Assembly: GCA_020073345.1 (NCBI GenBank)
Contig: JAIQFI010000014.1
Coordinates: forward strand, 1-64,000
Origin: Terriglobia bacterium
GTDB taxonomy: Bacteria > Acidobacteriota > Terriglobia > Bryobacterales > Bryobacteraceae
Direction: 5' to 3'
DNA length: 64,000 bases
Shown here: one piece after another, positions 26,131-35,016 of the stretch
Layout of the letters: each line of letters starts with the position of its first letter
Numbering within the stretch: position 1 is the stretch's first letter
Position numbers and translations under genes: made by a program
The notes under the pieces: model-generated
What the model was told of the DNA's origin: nothing
What the model saw: the letters and a program-made list of their open reading frames with translations, nothing else
Database searches by the model: none

Positions 26131-27015
26131 CTAAGCGGCCCGCGAGGCCGGACGCGAAAATGCCCGCCGTGTGAGTGCGCCCAGCAGCAGTCCCACGCGC
26201 TCGACTTTCGAGATCGCGGGCCTGGACCTGAGGACATCGTAATCCTGGCGCTCGATCTTTTCCAGAACCCGCAGGCCGCCCCGGCTGAACAACTCCAGGT
26301 CGATAGCCAGGCGCCGGTCGACGGAATCCGCCAGTGGAAGCCCTTGGAGGAAAAGGTCGCGCGTGAGATTCACGGCCTCCTGCATGGCCGCGCGAAAGCG
26401 CCCATCGAACTGGCGCGCGAACAGCGCCTCCAGCGGATAGCCATGAGCCTCCAGCAAATCCAGAGGCAAATAGACCCGGTCCTTTTCGAGATCGACCGTG
26501 ACGTCCTGCCAGAAATTCGCCAGCTGCAACGCCGTGCAGGTTGCGTCAGAGAGCGCCTGGCGCTCCGAGTCGCGATATCCGCACAGCCCCAGCACCAGCC
26601 GCCCTACCGGATTCGCGGAATAACGGCAGTACTGGGACAGCTCGTCGAAGTTGCGGTAGCGCGTGACGGTCTGGTCTTGCTCAAAGGCACTGATCAGGTC
26701 TTCGAACAACGTGGCGGGCAGGGAGAATTGGCGAACGGTGGCTCCCAGCGCCACGAAAACGGGATGCCGGGCCTGGCCCGTGCACATAGCCTGCAGCTCG
26801 CTGCGCCACCAGGCCAGCAATCGAAGGCCTTCCGCCGTGTCGCCGGTCTCGTCTCCCAGATCGTCCGCCCAGCGGCAGAACGAATAGACGTTGTAGAAAT
26901 CCTGATGCAGGCGCTTGGGCAGCAGCAGGCTCACCACGTGAAAATTTTCGTAGTGATGCGTCGCCAGCCAGCGCGTGTAGGCTCGCGATTCTTCAGGCGA
27001 CCAGGCGCGCTCCAT
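26131..27015 (-). CDS. hpnC: hydroxysqualene synthase HpnC
   Basis: HpnC turns presqualene diphosphate into hydroxysqualene. The 294-residue protein has DDLGDE at 51-56 and the second motif as NFWQDVTVDLEKDRVYLP, the NFWQDV form being typical of HpnC. The N-terminal HYENFHVVSLLLPKRLH also matches that family. It lies between the dehydrogenase pair (56 bp upstream) and hpnD (7 bp downstream). The third enzyme of this route, the FAD-dependent HpnE, is not next to it. Confidence 0.92.
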   Translation of the reverse strand: MERAWSPEESRAYTRWLATHHYENFHVVSLLLPKRLHQDFYNVYSFCRWADDLGDETGDTAEGLRLLAWWRSELQAMCTGQARHPVFVALGATVRQFSLPATLFEDLISAFEQDQTVTRYRNFDELSQYCRYSANPVGRLVLGLCGYRDSERQALSDATCTALQLANFWQDVTVDLEKDRVYLPLDLLEAHGYPLEALFARQFDGRFRAAMQEAVNLTRDLFLQGLPLADSVDRRLAIDLELFSRGGLRVLEKIERQDYDVLRSRPAISKVERVGLLLGALTRRAFSRPASRAA

Positions 27016-27071
27016 CGCTTCCGGTGACGCGAGGAATTGGATGGGGTAGAGGTACGTAGAGGGGACCTCCT

Positions 27072-28124
27072 CTACGGGATGATGGCGGTCTTGAGGTGGC
27101 CGTTGTGGCTCATCAGATGCTGCATGACTTCCAGCAGGTTCGAGAGCGGCTCGACGCGATTCACGAAATCGCGGGCGGTCACGCGGCCCCGGCTGATGAT
27201 GTCCAGGGCTTGCTGGATCAGGGCCGGCGTGTGATGGAAGCTGGCTTTGAGCGTCAGCTCGGAATAATGCAGCAGGCCGGCATCCACCGGGACCTCGGTT
27301 CCTTCCGGACAGCCCCCGAAGAAGTTCACCACGCCTCCGCGGCGCAGCAGCTTGACGGCCAGATTCCAGACCTCGGGCAGCCCGACCGCTTCGATAACGA
27401 TATCCGCGCCTCGCCCTCCGGTCAGCTTATGAACGGGGGTCACGACGTCGGAGCCTTCCTCGTTCAGCACCACTTCGTCCGCGCCCATTCCGGTGGCACG
27501 GTCGAGTTGCGAACGCCGGCGTCCGATGGCGATCACTCGCGCGCTATAGACCGCCTTGGCCAGGCGCACGAACATCATGCCGATGGGGCCCAATCCGATC
27601 ACTGCGATGGTATCGCCAGGCTTGACACCGCTCTCCTCCAGGCCGCGAATCACGCATGCCAGAGGTTCCACCAGCGCGGCATCCTGATAACTGACGTGCG
27701 CCGGGAGCTCGTGCATGTTCTTGGCCACGATCCGCTCCGGGATACGGATGAACTCGGCGTAGGCTCCGTTGTTGAACAACAGGTCCTCACACAGGTTTTC
27801 CTGACCGCGCTGGCAATAGTAACAGGCGCCGCAAGGGGCCGAGTTCGCGGCCACCACGCGCTGCCCCACGCGGAATCCCGTGACATCGCTTCCCACCGCC
27901 GCCACGTCTCCGGCTAATTCATGTCCGAATAGGGCGGGCGGCCGGATCATCTTCGCGTGATAGCCCCGGCGGAACACTTTGACGTCGGTCCCGCACGTCA
28001 GCGCCGCGCGGACGCGTACCAGTACATCTCCCCGGCCCAGCTTGGGAACGTCAACCCGTTCAATGCGAAGCCGCTCCTTGCCGTACAGTACGGCGGCGCT
28101 CATCCGCTGCATCTCTGGACTCAT
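27072..28124 (-). CDS. zinc-dependent medium-chain dehydrogenase, hopanoid operon
   Basis: A 350-residue MDR-family oxidoreductase of the polyol/threonine dehydrogenase type. The catalytic zinc site uses the Cys in ALTCGTD, the GHE pair in FGHELAG and a later Glu; the structural zinc site is CGACYYCQRGQENLC. The NAD(P) site is VIGLGPIG. Its ATG overlaps the stop of the upstream dehydrogenase (ATGA). It lies inside the hopanoid operon between hpnG and hpnC, so a role in processing the hopanoid side chain is likely, by analogy with sugar-aldehyde/polyol chemistry. That role is inference. Confidence 0.88.
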   Translation of the reverse strand: MSPEMQRMSAAVLYGKERLRIERVDVPKLGRGDVLVRVRAALTCGTDVKVFRRGYHAKMIRPPALFGHELAGDVAAVGSDVTGFRVGQRVVAANSAPCGACYYCQRGQENLCEDLLFNNGAYAEFIRIPERIVAKNMHELPAHVSYQDAALVEPLACVIRGLEESGVKPGDTIAVIGLGPIGMMFVRLAKAVYSARVIAIGRRRSQLDRATGMGADEVVLNEEGSDVVTPVHKLTGGRGADIVIEAVGLPEVWNLAVKLLRRGGVVNFFGGCPEGTEVPVDAGLLHYSELTLKASFHHTPALIQQALDIISRGRVTARDFVNRVEPLSNLLEVMQHLMSHNGHLKTAIIP

Positions 28125-29254
28125 TTGTTTGGGTGGACTACTACCTTTAACGATACCTCATCCGGATGCAAAGCGCGCTCAATGCCCCTATGAATATCAT
28201 TTAATGGAACCCGATGAGTGATCAGTTCTTCCACGGCCAGAGCCCCGCTGAAAACCAGGTCTGCGGACTCCTTTTGGAGGTCCACGGAAGCGCTATAGGA
28301 CCCGAAGAGGGCGCGCTCCCCCACGCACACGTCCGCGCCCGACACTTCAATGCGCTCCTGGTGCGAGGTTTGGGCAAATAGCAGGATTCGCGCGCCCGGC
28401 CGCGAGCAAGCCACGGCCTGCTGGACGATCCCAGGGGCCGAAGCCGCCACGATGACCAGATCGGCGCCACGGCCACCGGTCATGCTCCTGACCCGGCCAT
28501 CCAGGTTTTCGTCGCGCGGGTTAAATGCCTCCTCGACACCGAAACTCAGCGCCAGTCCGCGGCGGCTGGTCATGGTGTCGGTGACGATCACACGCGCGCG
28601 GGTCCGCACGGCCATCATGGTGAAGATTAGCCCGATGGGGCCCTGTCCCAGCACCGCGACCACATCTCCGGGCTGCGGATCGATCTGCTTGAATCCCTTG
28701 AGGCACGTGTTCACCGGCTCGACAAAACACGCCTGATCGAAGGTCACGCCATCCGGAATTGCCTCGACGCCGCGTTCCACGATCCAATCCATGACACGCA
28801 CGTACTGCGCGAAGCCGCCCCCGGCGGGTTCAAATCCCGCCGTCACGCCGACTTGCTTGTACACCGGGCATTGGGCAAACAACTTGCGCCGGCAATAGAA
28901 GCATTCGCTGCACGGAATGTGGTGAAACACCACCACCCGGTCGCCGGGACGGAAGCGCCGGACGCCGGATCCCACCGCGGCCACCACGCCCGCGGTTTCG
29001 TGGCCGTAAACCCGGGGCGGCGCCAGCAGGTCATACGCGATCTTCTTCAGATCCGTGTGGCAGATACCACAGGTTTCCACGCGGACTAATATTTCCCCCG
29101 CGCCGATCTCTGGGACGGGAATGGCTTCCACCTCGACGCGTCCGGCGCCGCGATACACAGCGGCTTGCATGGTCGCTGCTTCTGGCAGCGTTGATGCTGC
29201 CTCAGGCCTCGTCACCACCGGATTCTCAGCGACGCTAATTTTCGCAGTTGGCAA
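28121..29254 (-). CDS. zinc-dependent medium-chain dehydrogenase, hopanoid operon, TTG start
   Basis: A second MDR oxidoreductase, 377 residues. The catalytic zinc ligands lie in VETCGICHTD and YGHETAG, the structural site is CSECFYCRRKLFAQC, and the nucleotide site is VLGQGPIG. It is only distantly similar to its downstream neighbour, so the pair is not a recent tandem copy. The start is taken as TTG 29254 because AGGAG lies 6 bases upstream; this adds a 28-residue leader before the ATG at 29170, where family similarity begins. The TTG start overlaps the end of hpnG by 20 bases, so translation is coupled. Confidence 0.86.
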   Translation of the reverse strand: MPTAKISVAENPVVTRPEAASTLPEAATMQAAVYRGAGRVEVEAIPVPEIGAGEILVRVETCGICHTDLKKIAYDLLAPPRVYGHETAGVVAAVGSGVRRFRPGDRVVVFHHIPCSECFYCRRKLFAQCPVYKQVGVTAGFEPAGGGFAQYVRVMDWIVERGVEAIPDGVTFDQACFVEPVNTCLKGFKQIDPQPGDVVAVLGQGPIGLIFTMMAVRTRARVIVTDTMTSRRGLALSFGVEEAFNPRDENLDGRVRSMTGGRGADLVIVAASAPGIVQQAVACSRPGARILLFAQTSHQERIEVSGADVCVGERALFGSYSASVDLQKESADLVFSGALAVEELITHRVPLNDIHRGIERALHPDEVSLKVVVHPNK

Positions 29255-29900
29255 GAAACTCTCCTAACCGTTCCGCGGCCCGGCGGCAATCCCGATCCAG
29301 GCGCATCAGCCTGGGCAACACAGTGAAGGGACGCCCCAGGGCTGCCAGCGCAATGCGCGTTCGTTCGAACCGCCCATCCGCATCGCGATACCGATTAAAG
29401 TCCAGCGGCAGATCCTCCCTCGCGGCGTCGGACACCACGCGGACGCAGCCAAACGGCAGCGCCCACTCCTGCGCCTTTTGAGCGACTGCGGCTGATTCCA
29501 TCTCGACCACAGCCGCGCCTGTGGCCGCCCGCAAGTCCCGCTTTTCCCGAGCCGTGAACGCGACTCGGTCTACTGATACCACGTCGCCACGCACAAACGA
29601 CGCTCCTAACCCTTTTGGAACTTCACCCGATACGACGATATCACCAATCCGTAGCGCCGGGTCAAGGGCTCCGCAGAAGCCGACACTCAGGATCCGGTCC
29701 ACGTCCGGTCTCCGCCCTAGCGCGCGCTCCACCAGCCTCGGTCCGGGGCCGTTGGCGATCAAAAACCAGCGGCTGTTTTTCCACTCGGCCTCGCGTGAAA
29801 ATGCCGCGCCGGGCCATTTTAAAGGGCGAACTTCACCCACGCGCTTCAAGATTCCTTCGAACTCGCGCGCTTCTGCCGCAACCATGAGCCAGGTGATCAC
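29235..29900 (-). CDS. hpnG: adenosylhopane nucleosidase/phosphorylase HpnG
   Basis: HpnG removes adenine from adenosylhopane to give the ribosyl-type side chain. The 221-residue protein is a nucleoside-phosphorylase fold: SVGFCGALDPALRIGDIVV near residue 75 and the family VVEMESAAVAQKA near residue 140, with the catalytic Asp in VRVVSDAA. The start is GTG 29900, two bases after the hpnA stop, giving the first strand MITWLMVAAEAREF; ATG 29885 is the alternative. The frame is open far upstream, but that part overlaps hpnA and does not look like protein. Confidence 0.85.
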   Translation of the reverse strand: MITWLMVAAEAREFEGILKRVGEVRPLKWPGAAFSREAEWKNSRWFLIANGPGPRLVERALGRRPDVDRILSVGFCGALDPALRIGDIVVSGEVPKGLGASFVRGDVVSVDRVAFTAREKRDLRAATGAAVVEMESAAVAQKAQEWALPFGCVRVVSDAAREDLPLDFNRYRDADGRFERTRIALAALGRPFTVLPRLMRLDRDCRRAAERLGEFLANCEN

Positions 29901-29902
29901 CG

Positions 29903-30883
29903 TCAGCAGTATCCGTTCTCCTGAAACCAGACTACAGCGCGACGCAAAGCGTCTGCCGCTGGACCTGGGGAATACCCTAGCTCCCGCGCAGCCTTGTCGT
30001 GACGCACCCACATCTTCTTTCGCGACATTCGAACGGCGTCCAGAGGCGCTCGGGGCTCTTTCCCGGTGATCTCCGCCCAAGCTGTGGATGCGACTCCCGC
30101 GGCGTAGGCAACCGCGTAGGGAATCTGCACGCTGGGCGCTTTTCGCTCCAGAATTCCTGCCAGCGCCTCCAGAATCTGCTGGAGCGTCAGGTTCTCCGAA
30201 CCCAGGATGTAGCGCTCTCCCGGCACACCGCGCTCGCACGCGGCAAGATGCCCGCAGGCTACGTCCCGCACGTCTACTACATTCAAGCCCGTATCGACGT
30301 AGGCCGGGATCGCCCCGCGCACGAAATCGACGATGATCTTGCCGGTGGGTGTGGGCTTGAAGTCGTGGTCGCCCACCGGCGCGGTGGGGTTTACGATCAC
30401 TACGGGAAAGCCGCTTTCCGCAAATTCCATCGCTACCTGCTCGGCCAGGAACTTCGAGCGCTTGTAGGGACCCTGCATATCACTTAGAAACGCCTCACTA
30501 CGCTCGTCTCCAATGCCGTCAGGAGTGTTCACGCCGATGCAGCCCACCGTGCTGGTGTAAACGAACCGCTCGACGCCTGCGCGCCGGGAGGCATCGAGCA
30601 TGGCCCGGGTGCCGTCGACATTCGACCGGTACATCTCCTCGGGCTCGCGCGTCCACAGCCGATAGTCCGCTGCGACGTGGAAGACTGTCTCACAGCCCTC
30701 GACAGCGCGCTCGAGCGAAGCAGGATCGCGCAGGTCACCTTGGACAGGCTGGACTTCGGGCAGCTCTCGGAGTTTTGCGGGATCGCGCGCCAGGGCGCGT
30801 ACCTTAAGGCTGCGTTCGAGTAAGGCTCGGGCGACGTGCCACCCGACGAAGCCGGTGGCTCCGGTGACGAGCGTGGGCTTCAC
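29903..30883 (-). CDS. hpnA: hopanoid-associated NAD-dependent epimerase HpnA
   Basis: A 326-residue extended short-chain dehydrogenase. The Rossmann motif GATGFVGWHVA is at the N-terminus and the catalytic YxxxK in YKRSKFLAE; the VNPTAPVGDHDFKPTPTGK segment is characteristic of HpnA. HpnA is a regular member of hopanoid clusters, described as a sugar epimerase, with an unsettled reaction. The start is GTG 30883, 7 bases after the hpnH stop. It lies between hpnH and hpnG in the operon. Confidence 0.92.
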   Translation of the reverse strand: MKPTLVTGATGFVGWHVARALLERSLKVRALARDPAKLRELPEVQPVQGDLRDPASLERAVEGCETVFHVAADYRLWTREPEEMYRSNVDGTRAMLDASRRAGVERFVYTSTVGCIGVNTPDGIGDERSEAFLSDMQGPYKRSKFLAEQVAMEFAESGFPVVIVNPTAPVGDHDFKPTPTGKIIVDFVRGAIPAYVDTGLNVVDVRDVACGHLAACERGVPGERYILGSENLTLQQILEALAGILERKAPSVQIPYAVAYAAGVASTAWAEITGKEPRAPLDAVRMSRKKMWVRHDKAARELGYSPGPAADALRRAVVWFQENGYC

Positions 30884-30890
30884 GAAAGTT

Positions 30891-32006
30891 TCAGCCCAGC
30901 AGCCAGCTCAGGGTCTTGAAGGGATCACTGAGCTTGGCGTTGATGCCGTAAGCCGAGGAAGGCTCATAGCCGCAGTGCACCATGCACTGATCGCAGCGCG
31001 GGTCATTCCCCGAGCCGTAATTCTCCCACGGGGTCTTGGTCATGAGATCTTCGAAGGTCTCATGATGCGCGTCGGTGATCAGATAGCACGGGCCTTTCCA
31101 GCCCTTGACGTTGTAGGTCGGGTTGCCCCAAGCGGTGCAGGGAAGATCGCGATCGCCCTTGAGGAAGTCCATGTACACCGGCGACGAGACCAGCGGGAAA
31201 CGTTTCGCGATTTTGTCGATATCCTTGAACTTCTCGTAGATGTCCTCGCGCGTCATGAAGATTTCCTGGTCGTTCACCGAGGAATACCCGTACGCCGGCG
31301 AAATCGTGTGCCCGTCTACCTTGAACTGTGCCAGGAACGTGTACAGCTCTTCGATCTCGTTCATATCGGTTTCGCGATAAACGGTGGTGTTGGTGAACAC
31401 CCGGAATCCGTTTTCCTTGGCGATACGAATCCCCTCGACAGCGGCCTTGAACACGCCCGTGCGCTCCACCGCCAGATCGTGATTCTTCTCCATGCCGTCC
31501 AGGTGAACGTTCAGGACCAGCCCGGCATGCGGCGTGAACTCTTTGAGCCGCTTGCCGATGAACATGCCGTTAGTGCACAGCTGAATATACTTGCCGCGCT
31601 TCAGGATTTCCTGGCAGAGCTGAGGCAGCTCCGGATAGAGAAACGGCTCACCGCCGCAGATCGAGACCATCGGAGCGCCGCATTCATCGACGGCCGTCAG
31701 GCACTGTTCCAAAGTAAGTCGCGAGCTGATGGAGGTTTCATACTCCCGAATGCGCCCGCAGCCGGTGCAGGTGAGATTGCAGGCGTGCAGCGGCTCCAGC
31801 ATCATCACCAGCGGAAAACGCTTGCTCAACATCGGATGCGGCTTGCGATCCGCGCGAGCAGACGGAATCTGCGCGTGCACGATGCGGAAGGGGTTCTTGG
31901 CATCCTCGGTATGGCCCAGGTTCTTCTGCCACTCGGGGCGCGGCCGCAGCTTGTTCTTGGCGATGTAGGTCGCCATGCTGGCCGCCTGGGTAATGGGAAA
32001 TCTCAT
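30891..32006 (-). CDS. hpnH: adenosylhopane synthase HpnH (radical SAM)
   Basis: HpnH couples a 5'-deoxyadenosyl group to diploptene to make adenosylhopane, the first C35 hopanoid. The 371-residue protein has the radical-SAM cluster as CNLTCTGC (Cys76, 80, 83), the GGEPFLYPEL motif, and C-terminal cysteines in CDQCMVHCGYEPS. The ATG at 32006 overlaps the shc stop (ATGA), and AGGAG lies about 10 bases upstream. The frame is open for another 440 bases upstream, but that part is antisense-like shadow inside shc. Confidence 0.96.
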   Translation of the reverse strand: MRFPITQAASMATYIAKNKLRPRPEWQKNLGHTEDAKNPFRIVHAQIPSARADRKPHPMLSKRFPLVMMLEPLHACNLTCTGCGRIREYETSISSRLTLEQCLTAVDECGAPMVSICGGEPFLYPELPQLCQEILKRGKYIQLCTNGMFIGKRLKEFTPHAGLVLNVHLDGMEKNHDLAVERTGVFKAAVEGIRIAKENGFRVFTNTTVYRETDMNEIEELYTFLAQFKVDGHTISPAYGYSSVNDQEIFMTREDIYEKFKDIDKIAKRFPLVSSPVYMDFLKGDRDLPCTAWGNPTYNVKGWKGPCYLITDAHHETFEDLMTKTPWENYGSGNDPRCDQCMVHCGYEPSSAYGINAKLSDPFKTLSWLLG

Positions 32007-33934
32007 GAGTGGGTTGCTCCTCTTGCTTTCCGGTAGGCTGCCAGCGCCAGAACCGGGAAGGAATGCCGGTACAGATGATATTGCAGATAGAAAACGCCGG
32101 GGAATCCGGTGCCGGTGGACAAATCCTCGTCCCAGCCGCCGTCGCTCTGCTGGGTTTCGACCAGATACTCGATGCCCTTGTGGAGGCTGCTGCTGGTGGT
32201 GTCGCCTCCGGCAATCAGCCCCAGGACCGCCCAGGCCGTCTGCGAGGGTGTGCTGTGGTCGGCCGTGTAGGTTCCGTTGTTGTAGCTGGCGCAGCTCTCG
32301 CCCCAGCCGCCATCGGCGTTCTGGATGGAACGCAACCATTCGCCGGCGCGCAGGATATAAGCTTCCCGGTCGCTCTCGCCGGAGGCCTGCAGTCCGCGCA
32401 GGGCCAAATAAGTGCCGTAGATATAATCGACACCCCAGCGCCCGTACCAACTGCCATCGGATTCTTGCGCCTTTTTAAGATACGCCACGCCGCGCCGCAC
32501 GGCCTCCTGGCTATGCGGAACGCCGCAGGCCGCGAGGGCCTCCAGCACGCGTCCGGTGATATCCGGACAGGTGGGATCGAGCATCGCGTTATGATCCGCG
32601 AAGGGCACGCTGCTTAGAAAATTCCAGTTATTGTCGACGTCGAACGCCGCCCAGCCGCCATCCGAGCCTTGCATCGCCAGAAGCCAGTCGATGGCGCGCT
32701 TGCGGGCTGCCTGCTGCGCTTCCGGATCGGACGCGGTGGATTGCGAAAGGGCCAGGAGAACCTGGGCAGTGTCGTCGATATCGGGATACCACTCGTTGGC
32801 GAACTCGAAATACCAGCCCGAGGGCTCCACGTTCGGCCGCTTTACGCTCCAATCGCCTTTTTGGCGGACTTCCTTCGAAAGCAGCCAGTCGGCTGCGGGC
32901 GTTAGAGCACGTCCCGGCACGCATCCCGATTCCCCCAAAACATGCACCGCGATGGCCGTGTCCCACACCGGCGAATAGCAGGGCTGAAAGAAGAATCCGC
33001 GATGATCGTCGATCATCAGGTTCATGAATTGGCGCGTCGCTTCCTGCACGTCGGGATGATCCGGCGGATATCCGAGCAGGTCCAAAGCCATCACGACGTA
33101 CATCATCGAAGGGTAAATGGCTCCCAGCCCATCCGAGTGGCGCGTCCGCGCGAGAATCCATTGCTCGGCGCGGCGGATCGCTCGCGTCCGCAGACTCCGC
33201 GAACCGTGCCGCTCCCACAATTTCAGCAGCCGGTCCGCCACGAAGAAAAAATTGCCCCAGCTGAGGATCTTCTCACGATCCACAAAGGCCAGCGGGACGC
33301 CCGGCACAAACAGTTCTTCGACGGTGAATCCCGCGGGCACCGGCCGGCGCGGATTCATGGAGTGCAGGATCGAGAGCGGGGTGACGATCGCGCGCGTCCA
33401 AGAAGACATTTCGTAAATCAGGTTGCCCGCGAGGTTCAGCTCGGGAGGAATCGAGGGCGTGTGCTCGCGCGGATACAGTCCGAACAGGCTGAGGTTGATT
33501 TTGACGTAGCTGTTGGCCGCCTGCAGGCCGCCCAGAGCCAGAATGCGCTCCCTTAAACGAGCCAGACTGGCATCGCCGGTGTCGATTCCCGCCACCTTCA
33601 GCGCGACATACGCCTTGATGCTGGCGCTGACTTCAGAGGGCCCTTTTTCATAGATGCTAAAACCGCCATCCGGCAACTGGCGGGCGAGAATGGAGCGTAC
33701 GGCCTTGTTGATAAGCCCGCGGGTCGGCGGATTCCAGACTCCATCTGGTTGGGGTGGATGACGCCACAGCTCCAGCAGAATGAAATCGGACTCGAGCGTG
33801 GTGTCCGCAGTGAGCTCGCCGCACCAGTATCCTTCACCGGCCCGGCGGCTGAGGAGGTACTCGGCGGCGCGGCCCAACGTCGCGGACGACGTTGGCAGCA
33901 GGGCGTCCGCGATTTGCAGACTGGGGCTGCTCAT
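32003..33934 (-). CDS. shc: squalene-hopene cyclase
   Basis: Shc cyclises squalene to hopene at the membrane. The 643-residue protein has the catalytic DIDDTA at about 385-390, and several QW motifs (QESDGSW, QNADGGW, QQSDGGW), with the usual GWGES and GTGFPGVFYLQYHLYRH-type C-terminal signatures. The length is normal. The ATG at 33934 overlaps the ispH stop (ATGA), so the cyclase is translationally tied to the last enzyme of isoprenoid precursor synthesis. The frame is open another 66 codons upstream inside ispH; those are not used. Confidence 0.97.
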   Translation of the reverse strand: MSSPSLQIADALLPTSSATLGRAAEYLLSRRAGEGYWCGELTADTTLESDFILLELWRHPPQPDGVWNPPTRGLINKAVRSILARQLPDGGFSIYEKGPSEVSASIKAYVALKVAGIDTGDASLARLRERILALGGLQAANSYVKINLSLFGLYPREHTPSIPPELNLAGNLIYEMSSWTRAIVTPLSILHSMNPRRPVPAGFTVEELFVPGVPLAFVDREKILSWGNFFFVADRLLKLWERHGSRSLRTRAIRRAEQWILARTRHSDGLGAIYPSMMYVVMALDLLGYPPDHPDVQEATRQFMNLMIDDHRGFFFQPCYSPVWDTAIAVHVLGESGCVPGRALTPAADWLLSKEVRQKGDWSVKRPNVEPSGWYFEFANEWYPDIDDTAQVLLALSQSTASDPEAQQAARKRAIDWLLAMQGSDGGWAAFDVDNNWNFLSSVPFADHNAMLDPTCPDITGRVLEALAACGVPHSQEAVRRGVAYLKKAQESDGSWYGRWGVDYIYGTYLALRGLQASGESDREAYILRAGEWLRSIQNADGGWGESCASYNNGTYTADHSTPSQTAWAVLGLIAGGDTTSSSLHKGIEYLVETQQSDGGWDEDLSTGTGFPGVFYLQYHLYRHSFPVLALAAYRKARGATHS

Positions 33935-34914
33935 ACCCGTGCAACGGTTTGGATTTGCACCGTGCGCGTCAGCTCCGCAGGCAGGTTGAAGCGCACGTCC
34001 TCTTCTTTGACTTCCATCTCTTCCAGCTGGGCGAAACCACGTTGCTGGAGAAAGTCGACCAGTTGCTGCACCAGATTTTCGGGCGCTGATGCCCCGGCCG
34101 TGAGCGCCACGGTTTGAACATTTTCCAGCCACTCACGCCGAACCTCGGTCAGATCGTCCACCAGGTATGCGGGCACGCCCATTTTTTCGCAAACTTCGAC
34201 CAGGCGGCGCGAATTTGAGCTGTTCTGTGAACCGACTACCAGAAGCACCTCGCACAGCGGAACTACAGCTTTCACGGCGACTTGGCGGTTTTCCGTGGCG
34301 TAGCAGATGTCCTGCGCCGCCGGCCCCTGAATCTTGGGAAACTTCTCTTTCAGGCGCTGCACGATGTCGCGGGTTTCATCCAGGCTCAGGGTGGTCTGGG
34401 TGATGAAGGAAACACGCTCCGGATGGGCGACTTCGAGGCGGTCCACGTCTTCTACCGTCGAAACCAGCGCGGTCGATTCGGGAGCCTCGCCCAGCGTGCC
34501 GATCACTTCGTCGTGATCCTTGTGGCCGATCAGAACGATGGTGAAGCCCTTCTGCGCGAACTTCACCGCCTCCAGGTGTACTTTAGTCACCAGAGGACAA
34601 GTGGCGTCAATCACTTTGAGCTTTCGCTGGAGTGCCTGGGTCCGCACTTCGGGCGACACCCCATGCGCACTGAAGATGACTCGCGCGCCCGCGGGCACTT
34701 CATCCAGCTCTTCCACGAAGATGGCCCCTAACGCCCGAAGCTCCTCAACCACGTGCCGGTTGTGAACGATTTCCTTCCGCACGTAGATGGGAGCCCCATA
34801 CATGTTCAGAGCGATCTTCACGACGTCGATCGCGCGGACCACTCCGGCGCAGAAGCCTCGTGGCCGCAACAAGATAATCTTCTTCCCCGCTGCGGACGAA
34901 GGGGTGGAGGACAT
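33931..34914 (-). CDS. ispH: 4-hydroxy-3-methylbut-2-enyl diphosphate reductase
   Basis: IspH makes IPP and DMAPP from HMBPP with an iron-sulfur cluster. All three cluster cysteines are present: Cys22 in RGFCAGV, Cys106 in DATCPLV and Cys204 in DICYATENRQ. The substrate-binding HNRHVVEEL, SAHGV and SQNSSNSRRL motifs are intact. The ATG at 34914 is chosen over the ATG at 34941 because a perfect TATAAT lies between them, 6 bases upstream of 34914. It is the first gene of the hopanoid operon, which places C5 precursor supply under the same control as hopene synthesis. Confidence 0.94.
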   Translation of the reverse strand: MSSTPSSAAGKKIILLRPRGFCAGVVRAIDVVKIALNMYGAPIYVRKEIVHNRHVVEELRALGAIFVEELDEVPAGARVIFSAHGVSPEVRTQALQRKLKVIDATCPLVTKVHLEAVKFAQKGFTIVLIGHKDHDEVIGTLGEAPESTALVSTVEDVDRLEVAHPERVSFITQTTLSLDETRDIVQRLKEKFPKIQGPAAQDICYATENRQVAVKAVVPLCEVLLVVGSQNSSNSRRLVEVCEKMGVPAYLVDDLTEVRREWLENVQTVALTAGASAPENLVQQLVDFLQQRGFAQLEEMEVKEEDVRFNLPAELTRTVQIQTVARV

Positions 34915-34920
34915 AGCCCG

Positions 34921-34926
34921 ATTATA
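34921..34926 (-). promoter_or_regulatory. -10 box of the ispH-hopanoid operon, possibly leaderless
   Basis: TATAAT on the minus strand ends 6 bases before the ispH ATG at 34914. A start site at normal distance would fall on or next to that A, giving a leaderless mRNA. No good TTGACA-like -35 is present at 16-18 bases. Confidence 0.45.
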
Positions 34927-35016
34927 ACAACTCGGCTTCAACGGGCGAGCATGGCATTTGGGTTAACAACAATTAATCAACGTCCGGCCGGTTGATTCGA
35001 TCTTGCTGGAATACGG

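Noticed and set aside
27056-27075. GTAGAGG/CCTCTAC hairpin at the end of the second dehydrogenase gene
   Set aside because: Seven paired bases that include the stop codon, but no U-run follows on the minus strand, and the operon continues into hpnC; too weak to call a terminator.
30855-32036. A 393-codon plus-strand frame opposite hpnH
   Set aside because: hpnH on the minus strand carries all radical-SAM motifs; this frame has none.
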